From a virus: a stretch of 41,973 bases of DNA. The position numbers and the translations under genes are program-made. Below, one piece after another: positions 22,149-30,309 of this stretch (within the stretch, counting starts at the first letter, position 1; every line of letters starts with the position of its first letter). The DNA is taken from positions 1 through 41,973 of the IMG/VR virus record IMGVR_UViG_3300036846_000657; one strand, written 5' to 3'. The notes beneath the pieces were generated by a model that ran no database searches, was not told the DNA's origin, and worked only from the letters and a program-made list of their open reading frames with translations.

Positions 22149-22634
22149 ATGGCTGGCGGCGTAATACTTGGGATCGATCCCGGCCTGAAGGGCGCGCTCG
22201 CGTTTCTTACACAAGGCACGGTTGAGACCTTCGCCATGCCGATTCATAAACTGGCCAAAGGGTCAAGCCTGGATGAGCTTGCATTGGCCCGGATGATAGA
22301 TTCTCGCGCCCGCGATATCGAGTTCGCCTTCATCGAGCGCCAGTGGGCGCGGCCGACAGACGGCGGGCCGCAGGCGTTCAAGGTGGGGATGGGATACGGC
22401 GGCCTGCGCATGGTGCTGGCGGCGAGCTTCATCCCCTATCAGCTCGTGTCGCCGCAGGCGTGGAAGCGCTTCATGCAGATCACGGCGGACAAGGACTCCG
22501 CCCGCGAGATGGCCAGCCGGCTTCTGCCGGCCTGCGCCGAGCAATGGCGGCTGAAAGCCTGGGAAGGCCGCGCAGAGGCCGCGCTGATCGCCCTCTACGG
22601 CGCGAAGCATCCAATCCAGGCCGAGGCGGCGTGA
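22149..22634 (+). CDS. RuvC-like Holliday junction resolvase
   Basis: 161 aa. It has the RNase H-fold pattern of RuvC: D10 in ILGIDPGLKGALAF, E63 in FAFIERQ, a conserved middle (AFKVGMGYGGLRMVLAA), SPQAWKRFM, and acidic residues in a final helix (AWEGRAEAALIALYG, E139/E143). The family cuts four-way or branched DNA, and phage versions clear recombination and replication junctions before packaging. The fourth acidic position is less clear than in bacterial RuvC. It follows the Cro-like gene by one base. Confidence 0.75.
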   Translation: MAGGVILGIDPGLKGALAFLTQGTVETFAMPIHKLAKGSSLDELALARMIDSRARDIEFAFIERQWARPTDGGPQAFKVGMGYGGLRMVLAASFIPYQLVSPQAWKRFMQITADKDSAREMASRLLPACAEQWRLKAWEGRAEAALIALYGAKHPIQAEAA

Positions 22635-22635
22635 G

Positions 22636-22938
22636 ATGCGCCCGAAAGGCCCGGACGGTCTGCCTCTGAAGGCGGCTCATTTCCGGGTCAATATGGTCCC
22701 GTACCATGAAGCTGGGCTGTTCGCGCTCGACACCGATCCGCGCGCCCCGGCGCTCTCGGTAAAGCGCAAGCTCCAGCTTATCGACAGGGCGGTTGATCAC
22801 GTTATCGACGGCGACAAGCCGCCGGGCTGGATATGGAAGAAAGACGACACGCGGCCGGATGAGCATTTCTTCCCCGACCTGTGGCGGCTCGCGACTAGAG
22901 CTTGCGAGCGTGTCAAGAAAAACGGCGGACAAAGCTGA
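22636..22938 (+). CDS. Hypothetical early protein
   Basis: 100 aa, two bases after the resolvase stop. Alternating charged and hydrophobic helices (VKRKLQLIDRAVDHVID, DLWRLATRACERVKK) with Trp-rich PPGWIWKKDD between. No family recognised. The stop overlaps the ATG of the membrane peptide (TGATG). Confidence 0.55.
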   Translation: MRPKGPDGLPLKAAHFRVNMVPYHEAGLFALDTDPRAPALSVKRKLQLIDRAVDHVIDGDKPPGWIWKKDDTRPDEHFFPDLWRLATRACERVKKNGGQS

Positions 22939-23012
22939 TGGCCTGGTTCGCTTTTTCCGGCGTTTGTATTCTGATCGTCTTGTTCGTTTTCCTCATGCCG
23001 AGGAACAAGTGA
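22938..23012 (+). CDS. 24-residue single-TM membrane peptide
   Basis: ATG 22938 overlaps the upstream stop and its own stop overlaps the next ATG at 23012 (both TGATG). The product, starting MAWFAFSGVCILIVLF and ending MPRNK, is one hydrophobic helix with a basic tail. Start and stop coupling on both sides argues for a real gene despite the size. Function unknown. Confidence 0.5.
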   Translation: MAWFAFSGVCILIVLFVFLMPRNK

Positions 23013-23278
23013 TGGGAATGCTCGAAAAGAAGCTGAACCCGCCAAGCGCCTACTCTGTGAAGCGCGATCATCCCGAAATGTGGGGCGACCTTGTGGACCG
23101 GATCGCCGGCGCAATCATCCCGGCGGACCTAGATCAGATTGAGACGTGGATGGAGTTTCGGCCGCTAGAACTGCCGGGCGGCTGGGCCGGCGAGCTACGC
23201 GAACTAATCGAAAAGCGCCGCGAAGAGTTGGCCGAAGAAGATATCGGAAAGATACTTTTAGACCGCTACGACTTTTAG
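23012..23278 (+). CDS. Hypothetical early protein
   Basis: 88 aa from ATG 23012 by overlap with the membrane peptide; a longer reading in the same frame would overlap two genes. Helical and acidic (DLVDRIAGAIIPADLDQIETW, split by short loops; LRELIEKRREELAEEDIGKILL). No motif or family recognised. It is followed by 59 bases that include AAAGGA in front of the SSB-like gene. Confidence 0.55.
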   Translation: MGMLEKKLNPPSAYSVKRDHPEMWGDLVDRIAGAIIPADLDQIETWMEFRPLELPGGWAGELRELIEKRREELAEEDIGKILLDRYDF

Positions 23279-23337
23279 CCGAGTGGTCGCGGGTGAGCGG
23301 CGTCCCGTTGTAGCCGCATTATAAAAGGACTGCGACA

Positions 23338-24018
23338 ATGGCGTTAAACCTTCCGTCGTCATCCGACCTTGGCCATCGAATGCCTATCGTCAAGTATGAC
23401 GCCCGCGCCGGCCGAATCCAGCGCGTGGACCGTTCTGACGATAGCGGCCGATGGGAAAGCAACCCGGTCGAGATTACGAACGTGTTTCAGGCGGTTATTG
23501 ATATCGAGAACATCGAAACCGGCTGGCTCCATTTCCCGACAGGCGCAGCCCCGTCGATTCAGACGGTGCGATGGGACAAGCCGCTTCCTGACCGGCCTAC
23601 CGAGAAACACCGCACAGGCTATCGAGTCGTGATGGTGCTGGGGAAACAGGCCGGCGGCGGCGTGCGCGAGATGGCGGCCAACGCCGCGGTGGCCATCAAG
23701 GGCATGGACTTGTTGCATGACGCCTATCTGGCGCAGCGCGGGGCGCACCCCGGCGAACTGCCGGTGATCAAGCTGGAGAACACGATCCCGGTCACGACTG
23801 GCGGCCAGAAGGACGGCCAGAAGGTCAGCAGCACGAATTATCAGCCGGTCTGGAGCATCGTCGGGTGGCGACCGCGCCCGCCCGAACTGCCGGCCGATGG
23901 CGTTCATACGCCGCAGGAGACGGCGCAGCAGCCCGCCCCGCCGCCGCCTCCCGAGCCTCCGCCACCTCCGCCGCCTCCGCCGCCCGCGGCGCTCGCGTCG
24001 GTCGAGGACGACTTCTGA
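23338..24018 (+). CDS. SSB-like single-stranded DNA-binding protein
   Basis: 226 aa; RBS AAAGGA. The N-terminal ~180 residues are beta-rich with aromatic positions (ITNVFQAVIDIENI, GWLHFPTG, YRVVMVLGKQ, NYQPVWSIVGW). A Pro-rich linker follows (~195-217), ending in the acidic tip SVEDDF. A beta-barrel plus disordered linker plus acidic C-terminus ending in Phe is the plan of T7 gp2.5-type SSBs. It directly precedes the primase-helicase. I recall similar phage proteins of unassigned function, so this is a well-supported inference, not proof. Confidence 0.65.
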   Translation: MALNLPSSSDLGHRMPIVKYDARAGRIQRVDRSDDSGRWESNPVEITNVFQAVIDIENIETGWLHFPTGAAPSIQTVRWDKPLPDRPTEKHRTGYRVVMVLGKQAGGGVREMAANAAVAIKGMDLLHDAYLAQRGAHPGELPVIKLENTIPVTTGGQKDGQKVSSTNYQPVWSIVGWRPRPPELPADGVHTPQETAQQPAPPPPPEPPPPPPPPPPAALASVEDDF

Positions 24019-24067
24019 ACAGGGACGGCCAATAGGAGGTATTTCCTAGAAGGTTAGTAGGTATGTC

Positions 24068-26461
24068 ATGGGCGGCTTGCATGAGTGGGCGGCGTTCTAC
24101 CGCGGCCTCGGGCTCAACGTCGTGCCAGGGCGAGCCGGTGAGAAGCGGCCCGTCGTGGAATGGAAGGACGCGCAAAACGCCCTGATCCCGGCGGCGCAGT
24201 TCGAGGGTTGGTTCGGCCCCGGCGGCGAGTATCGGGAGACCGACGCCATCGGCTTCCTGACCGGGGCGTGTTCGCGCCTGGGCCTGCCGCCGGATCAGAC
24301 CGAGGGGCTGTTCCTGATCGATCTGGACGTGGGCGGGGGGAAGGATGGCGTCGCGGCCTGGAATGATTTTGTCGAGAACGAGCTGAACGGGATCGAGCCC
24401 GAGACGTGGACGGCGATCAGCGGCGGGGGCGGGGTGCATAAATTCTTCCTCGCCCCGCCCGGCTGGGTCCCGCCGACCTTCAAGGCCCCGCCCATTGGCG
24501 TCGATATCCGCGGCCAGGGCGGCTATGCGGTCGCCGCGCCGTCCATGCACGCCAGCGGCAAGCGATACCGCTGGGTCGAGGGACAGGAGCCGTCGTCAAT
24601 CCCTATCGCCATCGCGCCGCCCGAGGTCTGCGCCTGGGTGAACGAGCTGCGCGAGAAACACGCGCGCCACGCCGGGAACGGGATCGAGCGCGTCCCGGTC
24701 GAGGAAGTGCGCAACAAGTTCGGGTCCCTGGTGGACGGGCGCGAAGACCTGATGACCCGCATGTGCTGGGGCGCGGGCCTGGAGCTGAAGCGCGAGCTTC
24801 CCGAGCTTGTGGACCCGACAGGCCATCCGAAGGTGACGCAGATGCGCGAGGAAGTGTGGGGCCGGTATCTGCGCGAGGTCGGGACCCGGATTCCCGGCGT
24901 TGGGCAGGAAGCCGGCCTTGAGCGCGAGGGGCGGGGGCGCGCGGCGTTCGAGACGCATTGGGACAACGCCTTGCGCCAGTGGGGCGACAAGCTGGCCAGG
25001 GAGGCGGAACAGCCGAAACCTGACCCGCGCCCAAAAGATGAGGCCGCCGCGGACACCTATGATCCGTGGGGGCAAGCTCTACCGCCTGGTTTTCCGATCA
25101 ACCGGCTTCCGGCCGACCTGTCGAACTTTGTCGAGGGCGAGTCGACAAACATCGGTTGCGATCCCGCCGGGCTCGCGATGGCCGCCTTAAGTGTCTACGG
25201 CAGCGCGTTGGATTTGCGATTCAAATTGCGGATGACCCGCCACGCCGAGTGGCATGTTCCGCCGCGGATATGGGCGCTTCTGGTTGGCCCGTCAGGCGCG
25301 AAGAAGACGCCGATCATCACAGCGGCGGTCGGGCCGCTGGCCGCGGTCGAGCATCGCCACATGGAGGCGCACGCCCGCGACTATGCCCGCTACAAAGAGG
25401 CGACCGCAGCGGGCGACAAGGATCAGCCGAAGCCGCCGCCGGCTACCCGGTTCATCATCCGCGACACCACGCCCGAGGCCGCCGCCGCGATCCTGTCGCA
25501 TCAGGACTGCGGAATCCTGACGGTGCAGGATGAGGCCGGCGGCTTCCTGGGGAGCTTCGACCGCTACCAGACCAGCGACAACGCAGGCCGCGCCTTCTGG
25601 CTGAAGGCATACGACGGCGGGGCGTTCTCGATAGACCGGAAGACCGAGGGCGCGACGATCATCAACAACCTCTGCGCCGGCTTCCTGGGCGGGATACAGC
25701 CGCAGCGCTTCGCCGAGCTGCAAGACCTGTCCACGGACGGCATATTGCAGCGCTTCAATCCGACCATGCTCAAGCCTGGGCGGTTCCGCGGCGACCTAAA
25801 CGACGCGCTCGCGCTGCGCAGCTACAGCGACGCGATTTCATATGTCTCCGAGCTGAAGCCCTACACGCTGAAGATGACCGACGACGCCTTAGCGTTCAGC
25901 GAGAACTTTCACCGAGAACTGTTTGACTTTGAACAGCAAACCTCGATGGGCGAAGATACCGGGTTCGGGACGTGGTTGGCCAAGCTACCGGGCACGCATG
26001 GGAGCCTTGCGCTGATCCTACAGATCGCCGCGAACCGTCGCGACGTGGGGCCGGAAGTCGGGTTGCAGGCGGTCGAGGACGCCGCTGCGATCATCGCCGA
26101 GTTCCTGATCCCACACGCCAGCATCTTCTATCGCGAGGTGGTGGGGGCCGGCGCAGCGGCGCAGACGCGCGCGGCGGCGAGCCACGTCCTGACCAGCGGG
26201 CGCGACCGCTTCACCTATTCCGACCTGAGATGGAACGCCGGCCTGAAAGAGGTCGCGAACACGCAGCAGATGGCCAACGTCCTAACTCCCCTGGTGGCCG
26301 GCGGCTGGCTGGGCGAGGACGTGGACGACAGGGGCGGGCGCGTGTGGGTGCTGCGCGAAGGCGTGCGCGAGCTGTTCGCCGGTCGGCGCGAGATCGAGCT
26401 ACAGCGCAAGGTCAGCGCCGGCCGGCGCTTCAAACCCAAGGACTCCCACGATGGCGATTAG
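24068..26461 (+). CDS. Bifunctional primase-helicase (prim-pol N-domain, DUF3987-like helicase)
   Basis: 797 aa. Residues ~1-185 are an archaeo-eukaryotic-type prim-pol domain: LFLIDLDVGGGKDG (D85, D87), GGGGVHKFF (H124), GVDIRGQGGYAVAAPS (D146). Residues ~350-680 match DUF3987-type ATPases with Walker A at 407-414 (GPSGAKKT) and Walker B-like TVQDEAGGF (D488, E489). It should prime and unwind DNA at phage origins. Start: no good RBS lies close to ATG 24068; AGGAGG at 24034-24039 is 28 bases upstream and inside a small stem (TAGGA/TCCTA, 24033-24048), which may tune expression. Confidence 0.8.
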   Translation: MGGLHEWAAFYRGLGLNVVPGRAGEKRPVVEWKDAQNALIPAAQFEGWFGPGGEYRETDAIGFLTGACSRLGLPPDQTEGLFLIDLDVGGGKDGVAAWNDFVENELNGIEPETWTAISGGGGVHKFFLAPPGWVPPTFKAPPIGVDIRGQGGYAVAAPSMHASGKRYRWVEGQEPSSIPIAIAPPEVCAWVNELREKHARHAGNGIERVPVEEVRNKFGSLVDGREDLMTRMCWGAGLELKRELPELVDPTGHPKVTQMREEVWGRYLREVGTRIPGVGQEAGLEREGRGRAAFETHWDNALRQWGDKLAREAEQPKPDPRPKDEAAADTYDPWGQALPPGFPINRLPADLSNFVEGESTNIGCDPAGLAMAALSVYGSALDLRFKLRMTRHAEWHVPPRIWALLVGPSGAKKTPIITAAVGPLAAVEHRHMEAHARDYARYKEATAAGDKDQPKPPPATRFIIRDTTPEAAAAILSHQDCGILTVQDEAGGFLGSFDRYQTSDNAGRAFWLKAYDGGAFSIDRKTEGATIINNLCAGFLGGIQPQRFAELQDLSTDGILQRFNPTMLKPGRFRGDLNDALALRSYSDAISYVSELKPYTLKMTDDALAFSENFHRELFDFEQQTSMGEDTGFGTWLAKLPGTHGSLALILQIAANRRDVGPEVGLQAVEDAAAIIAEFLIPHASIFYREVVGAGAAAQTRAAASHVLTSGRDRFTYSDLRWNAGLKEVANTQQMANVLTPLVAGGWLGEDVDDRGGRVWVLREGVRELFAGRREIELQRKVSAGRRFKPKDSHDGD

Positions 26462-27056
26462 CCCGGAAGACGCCGCGACCCTGACCGGGTTTTTCGAGGC
26501 CGCCGACGCGGTGCGATCCGACATGCACGCGAAGTGGGGAACGGGCCGGCTGGAGGCGCTTTGCGGCGCGGCGCAGCCGGCGGTGCTGGCGCGGTTCCGG
26601 CGGCAGCAGGCGACCTTCCGGGCGGCCCTGGAGGCGGCATGGACGGCGGACTTCCTGACGCGCGACGCGCTCGCCCTGGTGGAGCAAAAGACCGGCTCTA
26701 TGCAGCGCGCCTGGACGACGCTCGATAGCGTCGCCGAAGAGGCTGGCCACAGGCCGATTGCGCCGTGGGTGTGGGAGTGCGTGCTTGAAGACGGCTCAAT
26801 CTGCGCCCTGGTGCAGAGCGACGCGGAGGCCGGAAAGGTGATCGCCGAGGGGCGACACGTCCACGTCTACACGGTCAAGGAAATCGCGACCGTGCTGCAA
26901 GCTTTGCCGCAGGCGCTCAAGCTCGCCAAGGTGACGTTTCCCGGCGCGAAGCTGCAAATGCCCGACCCCTACCGACGCAGCAAGGACCCGATACCGTGGG
27001 ACGATCCAATCCCGTTCGGTGACGCTGCGGTGAGCGAGGACGAAGCCCCGTTCTAA
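26451..27056 (+). CDS. Primase-helicase neighbour with SSB-type acidic C-terminal tip
   Basis: 201 aa, overlapping the primase-helicase end by 11 bases. The N-terminal half is helical (DAATLTGFFEAADAVR, FRRQQATFRAALEAAW). The middle is alpha/beta (WVWECVLEDGSICALV, VYTVKEIATVLQALP). The C-terminus is disordered and ends SEDEAPF, close to the DDDIPF tip through which bacterial SSB recruits partners. It may load or partner the helicase or SSB. No family recognised, so the role is inferred. Confidence 0.6.
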   Translation: MAISPEDAATLTGFFEAADAVRSDMHAKWGTGRLEALCGAAQPAVLARFRRQQATFRAALEAAWTADFLTRDALALVEQKTGSMQRAWTTLDSVAEEAGHRPIAPWVWECVLEDGSICALVQSDAEAGKVIAEGRHVHVYTVKEIATVLQALPQALKLAKVTFPGAKLQMPDPYRRSKDPIPWDDPIPFGDAAVSEDEAPF

Positions 27057-27135
27057 GCTTCGCCATGTGTAACGAAATGCTTGCGCTAGGTGCGTAACAG
27101 GTTTTCCGTGGCGTCTCCGCATGTGGAGTCTCACG

Positions 27136-27348
27136 ATGGCCAGCAATCAGATTCCCGACAACAAAAAGCGTGATGCAGTTATCGCCGACCCGTCGAGTTC
27201 AACCGGGTCGCCGAAGCGTGCAGACACTTTGAACGGGTCGCCGCGCACAAAAAGTCTCGGTTCCAAACCTGCGAACTTCAGCGAACACACGACTTCCGAC
27301 GCCTACAACAGCGCTCCGCCGCCGAACAATCCCTACAAGGGGAGCTAG
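27136..27348 (+). CDS. Small basic, Ser/Pro/Asn-rich hypothetical protein
   Basis: 70 aa from ATG 27136 with GGAG at 27125-27128. Disordered composition (SSSTGSPKRAD, PPPNNPYKGS) and no motif. It directly precedes the terminase small subunit, whose GTG follows the TAG stop without a gap. It could be a packaging accessory or only a leader for terminase translation. Confidence 0.5.
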   Translation: MASNQIPDNKKRDAVIADPSSSTGSPKRADTLNGSPRTKSLGSKPANFSEHTTSDAYNSAPPPNNPYKGS

Positions 27349-27819
27349 GTGGAAGACCGCCCGACCGCAGGCGGTGAGCTGATCGACTTTTTTAGCGCCG
27401 TGATCGAGCGGCGTGGGTCGAAATACACCACGGCGCTCGCGTCAGAAATCGTGACAACTTATCTCCTGTCCACAAAGTCTCTTCAGACACTTTGTGACGA
27501 AAAGGGCCATTGGCCGCACTACATCACAATCTTCAAGTGGCGCTTGTTGCACGCCGAGTTCGGTCAGGCGATGGAGCTTGCGCGCCAGATGCGCGGGGAT
27601 GCGCTGCTAGATCAGTGCATCGAGATCGCAGACGACACCTCGAACGACATAGTAGGCGGCGAGCCAAACCCGGTCGCGGTCGGTCGCTCAAAGGTTCGCA
27701 TCGAGACGCGAGTGAAGTGGGTGCAACTCGTCTGCCCGGAGAAGTACGGCCAACGCTCCGAAGGCTACCGGCCGCCGGGTTATCTGCCGCAAGAGGAAGC
27801 AATTAGACTTCTAAAGTGA
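27349..27819 (+). CDS. terS: Terminase small subunit
   Basis: 156 aa, GTG start with AGGGGAG just upstream. The N-terminal half has an HTH-like region (TTYLLSTKSLQTLCDEKGHW, then ITIFKWRLLHAEFGQAMELA) typical of terS-like DNA recognition. The middle helix (MRGDALLDQCIEIADDTSND) and the strand VRIETRVKWVQLVCPEKYG match TerS-like proteins of podoviruses. It binds the pac site and regulates the large subunit encoded five bases later. An 8-bp inverted repeat within the gene (27471-27496) is a possible pac element. Confidence 0.75.
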   Translation: MEDRPTAGGELIDFFSAVIERRGSKYTTALASEIVTTYLLSTKSLQTLCDEKGHWPHYITIFKWRLLHAEFGQAMELARQMRGDALLDQCIEIADDTSNDIVGGEPNPVAVGRSKVRIETRVKWVQLVCPEKYGQRSEGYRPPGYLPQEEAIRLLK

Positions 27820-27823
27820 AGCC

Positions 27824-29413
27824 ATGCCCTACGCAGCCGGGCGGACATACTATCCGCCTGAAAAGGTGCAGCAACGCCAGACGTGGAAAGACAGCTTCGA
27901 GTCTTTCGCCGCTGATTGCCTGATCGTCAAAACCAAGGCCGGCGCACTAGAGCATCTGAAGCTGAATTCGGCGCAGCAGTTCATTCATCAGAAACTTGAG
28001 GAACAGCTCAAGCGGACTGGAAAGGTTCGCGCGTTGATCCTGAAGGCGCGTCAGCAGGGCGTGAGTACATATGTGGGGGCCAGGTTCTATCATCGCACGC
28101 AGTTTTTTCAGGGAACCAGCGTCTTCATCCTGACGCAGGAGCAAGCGGCGACAGATACACTGTTCTCGATGGTCGATCGGTTCCACCGATACATGACGCC
28201 GGAATTCCGCCTGCCGACAGGGGCCTCGAACGCGAAAGAGCTGACCTTTCCCGCGGCGGATAGCGGCTACAGCGTCGGCACGGCAGGGACGCGCGCGGTC
28301 GGCCGGTCGAAGACGATCCAATGTTTTCACGGAAGCGAGGTCGGGTTCTGGCCGAGCGCGCCAGAGCATTTCGCCGGTATCGTCCAGGCGTTGCCAGACC
28401 TTCCGGGCACGGAAGCAATCTTAGAGTCCACAGCCAACGGTATTGGCGGCGAGTTCCACGAAAGGTGGCAGCAGAGCGAGCGCGGGGAAGGCGACTGGAT
28501 ACCGATTTTTGTTCCCTGGTATTGGTCGGACGAATATGAGCGCGAGCCGCCGCCCGATTTCGTGCTGACGGACGAAGAGTTGCAGCTTGCGTCCTACTAC
28601 AGCCTGACGCCGCGGAAGCTGGCGTGGCGACGCTATAAGCTCAGCGAGCTGAAGGACCCGGCGCTGTTCGCGCAGGAATACCCGGCGACCGCGGCCGAAG
28701 CCTTCCAAGCGACTGGCCATGACTCGTTCATTCTGAGCCGGCATGTGATGGCGGCGCGCAAGGCGAGCTGCGAGGCGGTGGGCTCGCTCGTGATGGGCGT
28801 GGACCCCGCCCGGTTCGGAGACGACTCGTTCGCCATCGCTCACAGGCGCGGGCGCGTGGTCTCGTCAGTCAAGCGCCGGTATCGGCTGAACACGGTCGAA
28901 GGCGCGAATTGGGTCAAGTCGGAGATCGACCAGCATCAGCCGCGCGCGGTGTTCATCGACGTTGGCAACATGGGCGCAGGCGTCATCGACATACTGCGCG
29001 ACTTCGGCCCGCCCTACAGTGACGTTGTGGTCTCGGTGAACTTCGGCGGTGCGCCGCAGGATCAGCAGAGAACCGACGCGAGCGGCCAGCTTGTCCCCGG
29101 CCCGAAGAATAGACGCGCTGAAATGTGGATGCGCTCGAAAGACTGGCTTGAGGATGAGGGCGGCGCAGACATACCCGACGACGACGCTTTGCACGCCGAC
29201 GCTGTAGCGCCCGGATACCGCTACGACATGCGCCAATACCTCTTGCTCGAAAGCAAAGAAGACATTCGCAAGCGCGGGCTGCGCTCGCCTGACGGATGGG
29301 ACGCCGTAGCCCTGACCTTCGCTGCGCCGGTTAGCGCGCTGGCCAACGCCGCGGACAGTGACCGGGAGTGGCGAGGCCGCAAGCGCGGCGGAACCACGCC
29401 TTGGGGTCGATAG
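27824..29413 (+). CDS. terL: Terminase large subunit
   Basis: 529 aa. ATPase: deviant Walker A KARQQGVST (residues 74-82), Walker B-like IQCFHGSEVGF (E172) and coupling motif ESTAN (201-205). Nuclease (RNase H-like): D327 in MGVDPARFGDD, D379 in AVFIDVGNMGAG, and a late acidic site in GWDAVALTFA. It pumps DNA into the procapsid through the portal and cuts the concatemer. The length is normal. It follows TerS directly, but both are far from the portal gene and on the early plus-strand unit, an unusual separation of packaging and head genes. Confidence 0.9.
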   Translation: MPYAAGRTYYPPEKVQQRQTWKDSFESFAADCLIVKTKAGALEHLKLNSAQQFIHQKLEEQLKRTGKVRALILKARQQGVSTYVGARFYHRTQFFQGTSVFILTQEQAATDTLFSMVDRFHRYMTPEFRLPTGASNAKELTFPAADSGYSVGTAGTRAVGRSKTIQCFHGSEVGFWPSAPEHFAGIVQALPDLPGTEAILESTANGIGGEFHERWQQSERGEGDWIPIFVPWYWSDEYEREPPPDFVLTDEELQLASYYSLTPRKLAWRRYKLSELKDPALFAQEYPATAAEAFQATGHDSFILSRHVMAARKASCEAVGSLVMGVDPARFGDDSFAIAHRRGRVVSSVKRRYRLNTVEGANWVKSEIDQHQPRAVFIDVGNMGAGVIDILRDFGPPYSDVVVSVNFGGAPQDQQRTDASGQLVPGPKNRRAEMWMRSKDWLEDEGGADIPDDDALHADAVAPGYRYDMRQYLLLESKEDIRKRGLRSPDGWDAVALTFAAPVSALANAADSDREWRGRKRGGTTPWGR

Positions 29414-29478
29414 GATCGCGCCGGCTTTCAGCCGTCCAGGCCGGCGGGTTCATGAGGGACGGTGAAGGAGTCCGAACC

Positions 29479-30039
29479 ATGCAAGGCAAAAGCCAACTGG
29501 CCATCATCACTGACGTTGGACCCGGCGGGCCTGACAACTCGCTTCCGGGTGCGCCCGGCGCTCCCGACAACAGCCTTCCGAGCATCCCCGGCCCGGTCGA
29601 TCCCGGTTACGGCTACCCCCTGCCGCCTGTGATCGACAACGGCCTTCCGCCGATCCCCGGCGTCTGGCCGCCCTCGCGCCCTACGTATCCGGTCGGCCCG
29701 GAACACCTCCCGACCGTGCCGGGCGTGTGGCCAAACCCGCCGAACCTGGGCGACCGTCCCGACAACTCGCTTCCGCCGGTCCCGGCTTATCCGTCGCATC
29801 CGATCTATCGGCCGCCGGTCGCTCCCGACAACTCGCTTCCGATCCCTCCCGGCAGCGTGTGGCCGCCGCTCCCGCCGTCCGTGACGGGCGTGCTTCTGGC
29901 GCTCGTGTGGATCGTGGGCGTGGGCTACCGCTGGGTGACGATTGACGCCAGCGCGACGCTTCCGGTCCCGACGCCCCCGATTGCGCCCGGCGGATCGCCG
30001 ACGCAGCCCATCGCGCCGACGCCGAGCCCAAAAGCCTAG
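29479..30039 (+). CDS. Proline-rich protein with PDNSLP repeats and a TM-like segment
   Basis: 186 aa from ATG 29479, fixed by AAGGAG at 29465-29470. PDNSLP occurs at residues 18-23, 29-34, 94-99 and 116-121, with IDNGLP as a degenerate copy at 52-57; Pro-Trp motifs (GVWPP, GVWPN, SVWPP) alternate with them. Near the end is one hydrophobic stretch (GVLLALVWIVGVGYRW, ~137-152) and a Pro-rich tail. I recall such repeat proteins from alphaproteobacterial phages without known role. A late or virion-associated function is possible. It is the last gene before the terminator. Confidence 0.6.
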   Translation: MQGKSQLAIITDVGPGGPDNSLPGAPGAPDNSLPSIPGPVDPGYGYPLPPVIDNGLPPIPGVWPPSRPTYPVGPEHLPTVPGVWPNPPNLGDRPDNSLPPVPAYPSHPIYRPPVAPDNSLPIPPGSVWPPLPPSVTGVLLALVWIVGVGYRWVTIDASATLPVPTPPIAPGGSPTQPIAPTPSPKA

Positions 30040-30090
30040 GCCGGAAACGTCGCGCTAGGGGGCTGTGGCGTCATTCCGGCTAGGGTAGTA

Positions 30091-30129
30091 GCCGCCTGGG
30101 TCCGCAAAGGGCCTGGGCGGCTTTCTTTT
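30091..30129 (+). terminator. Rho-independent terminator of the early/packaging unit
   Basis: A ten-pair stem (30091-30100 with 30112-30121, GCCGCC/GGCGGC plus four further pairs, two of them G-U), an ~11-base loop and then TTTCTTTT at 30122-30129. It sits 52 bases after the last plus-strand stop and faces the oncoming minus-strand unit. Confidence 0.85.
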
Positions 30130-30197
30130 GGGGGGTTGAGGGGGTCGCCGCGGTGGGGGGCTTGTCGGGGGGCTAGAAGCGCAGGACCGCGGCGACC
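30130..30197. other. Four G-tracts interlocked with a perfect 12-bp inverted repeat
   Basis: On the plus strand G-runs of 6, 5, 6 and 6 lie at 30130-30135, 30140-30144, 30155-30160 and 30167-30172, with gaps of 4, 10 and 6 bases: a textbook G-quadruplex pattern. The 12-base arm GGTCGCCGCGGT (30143-30154) is repeated inverted at 30186-30197. The left arm fills the second loop and takes two Gs of the second tract, so hairpin and quadruplex exclude each other. It lies between converging units. Confidence 0.6.
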
Positions 30198-30237
30198 GAG
30201 CCGGGAAGGAATGAACCGGCCCGCTTAAGATGCGCGC

Positions 30238-30309
30238 TCAGGTGAGCGCCAGCAAGACCGCTGCGGCGAAGCAAGCGAACGTGAACAGCAGCAGAGCCCA
30301 AGGGTTCAC
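30238..30309 (-). CDS. 23-residue membrane peptide
   Basis: GTG 30309 overlaps the stop of the upstream gene (GTGA), as other starts in this unit do. The product, MNPWALLLFTFACF then AAAVLLALT, is a single hydrophobic helix. It is the last gene of the minus-strand unit. Size and GTG start make it uncertain. Confidence 0.4.
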   Translation of the reverse strand: MNPWALLLFTFACFAAAVLLALT

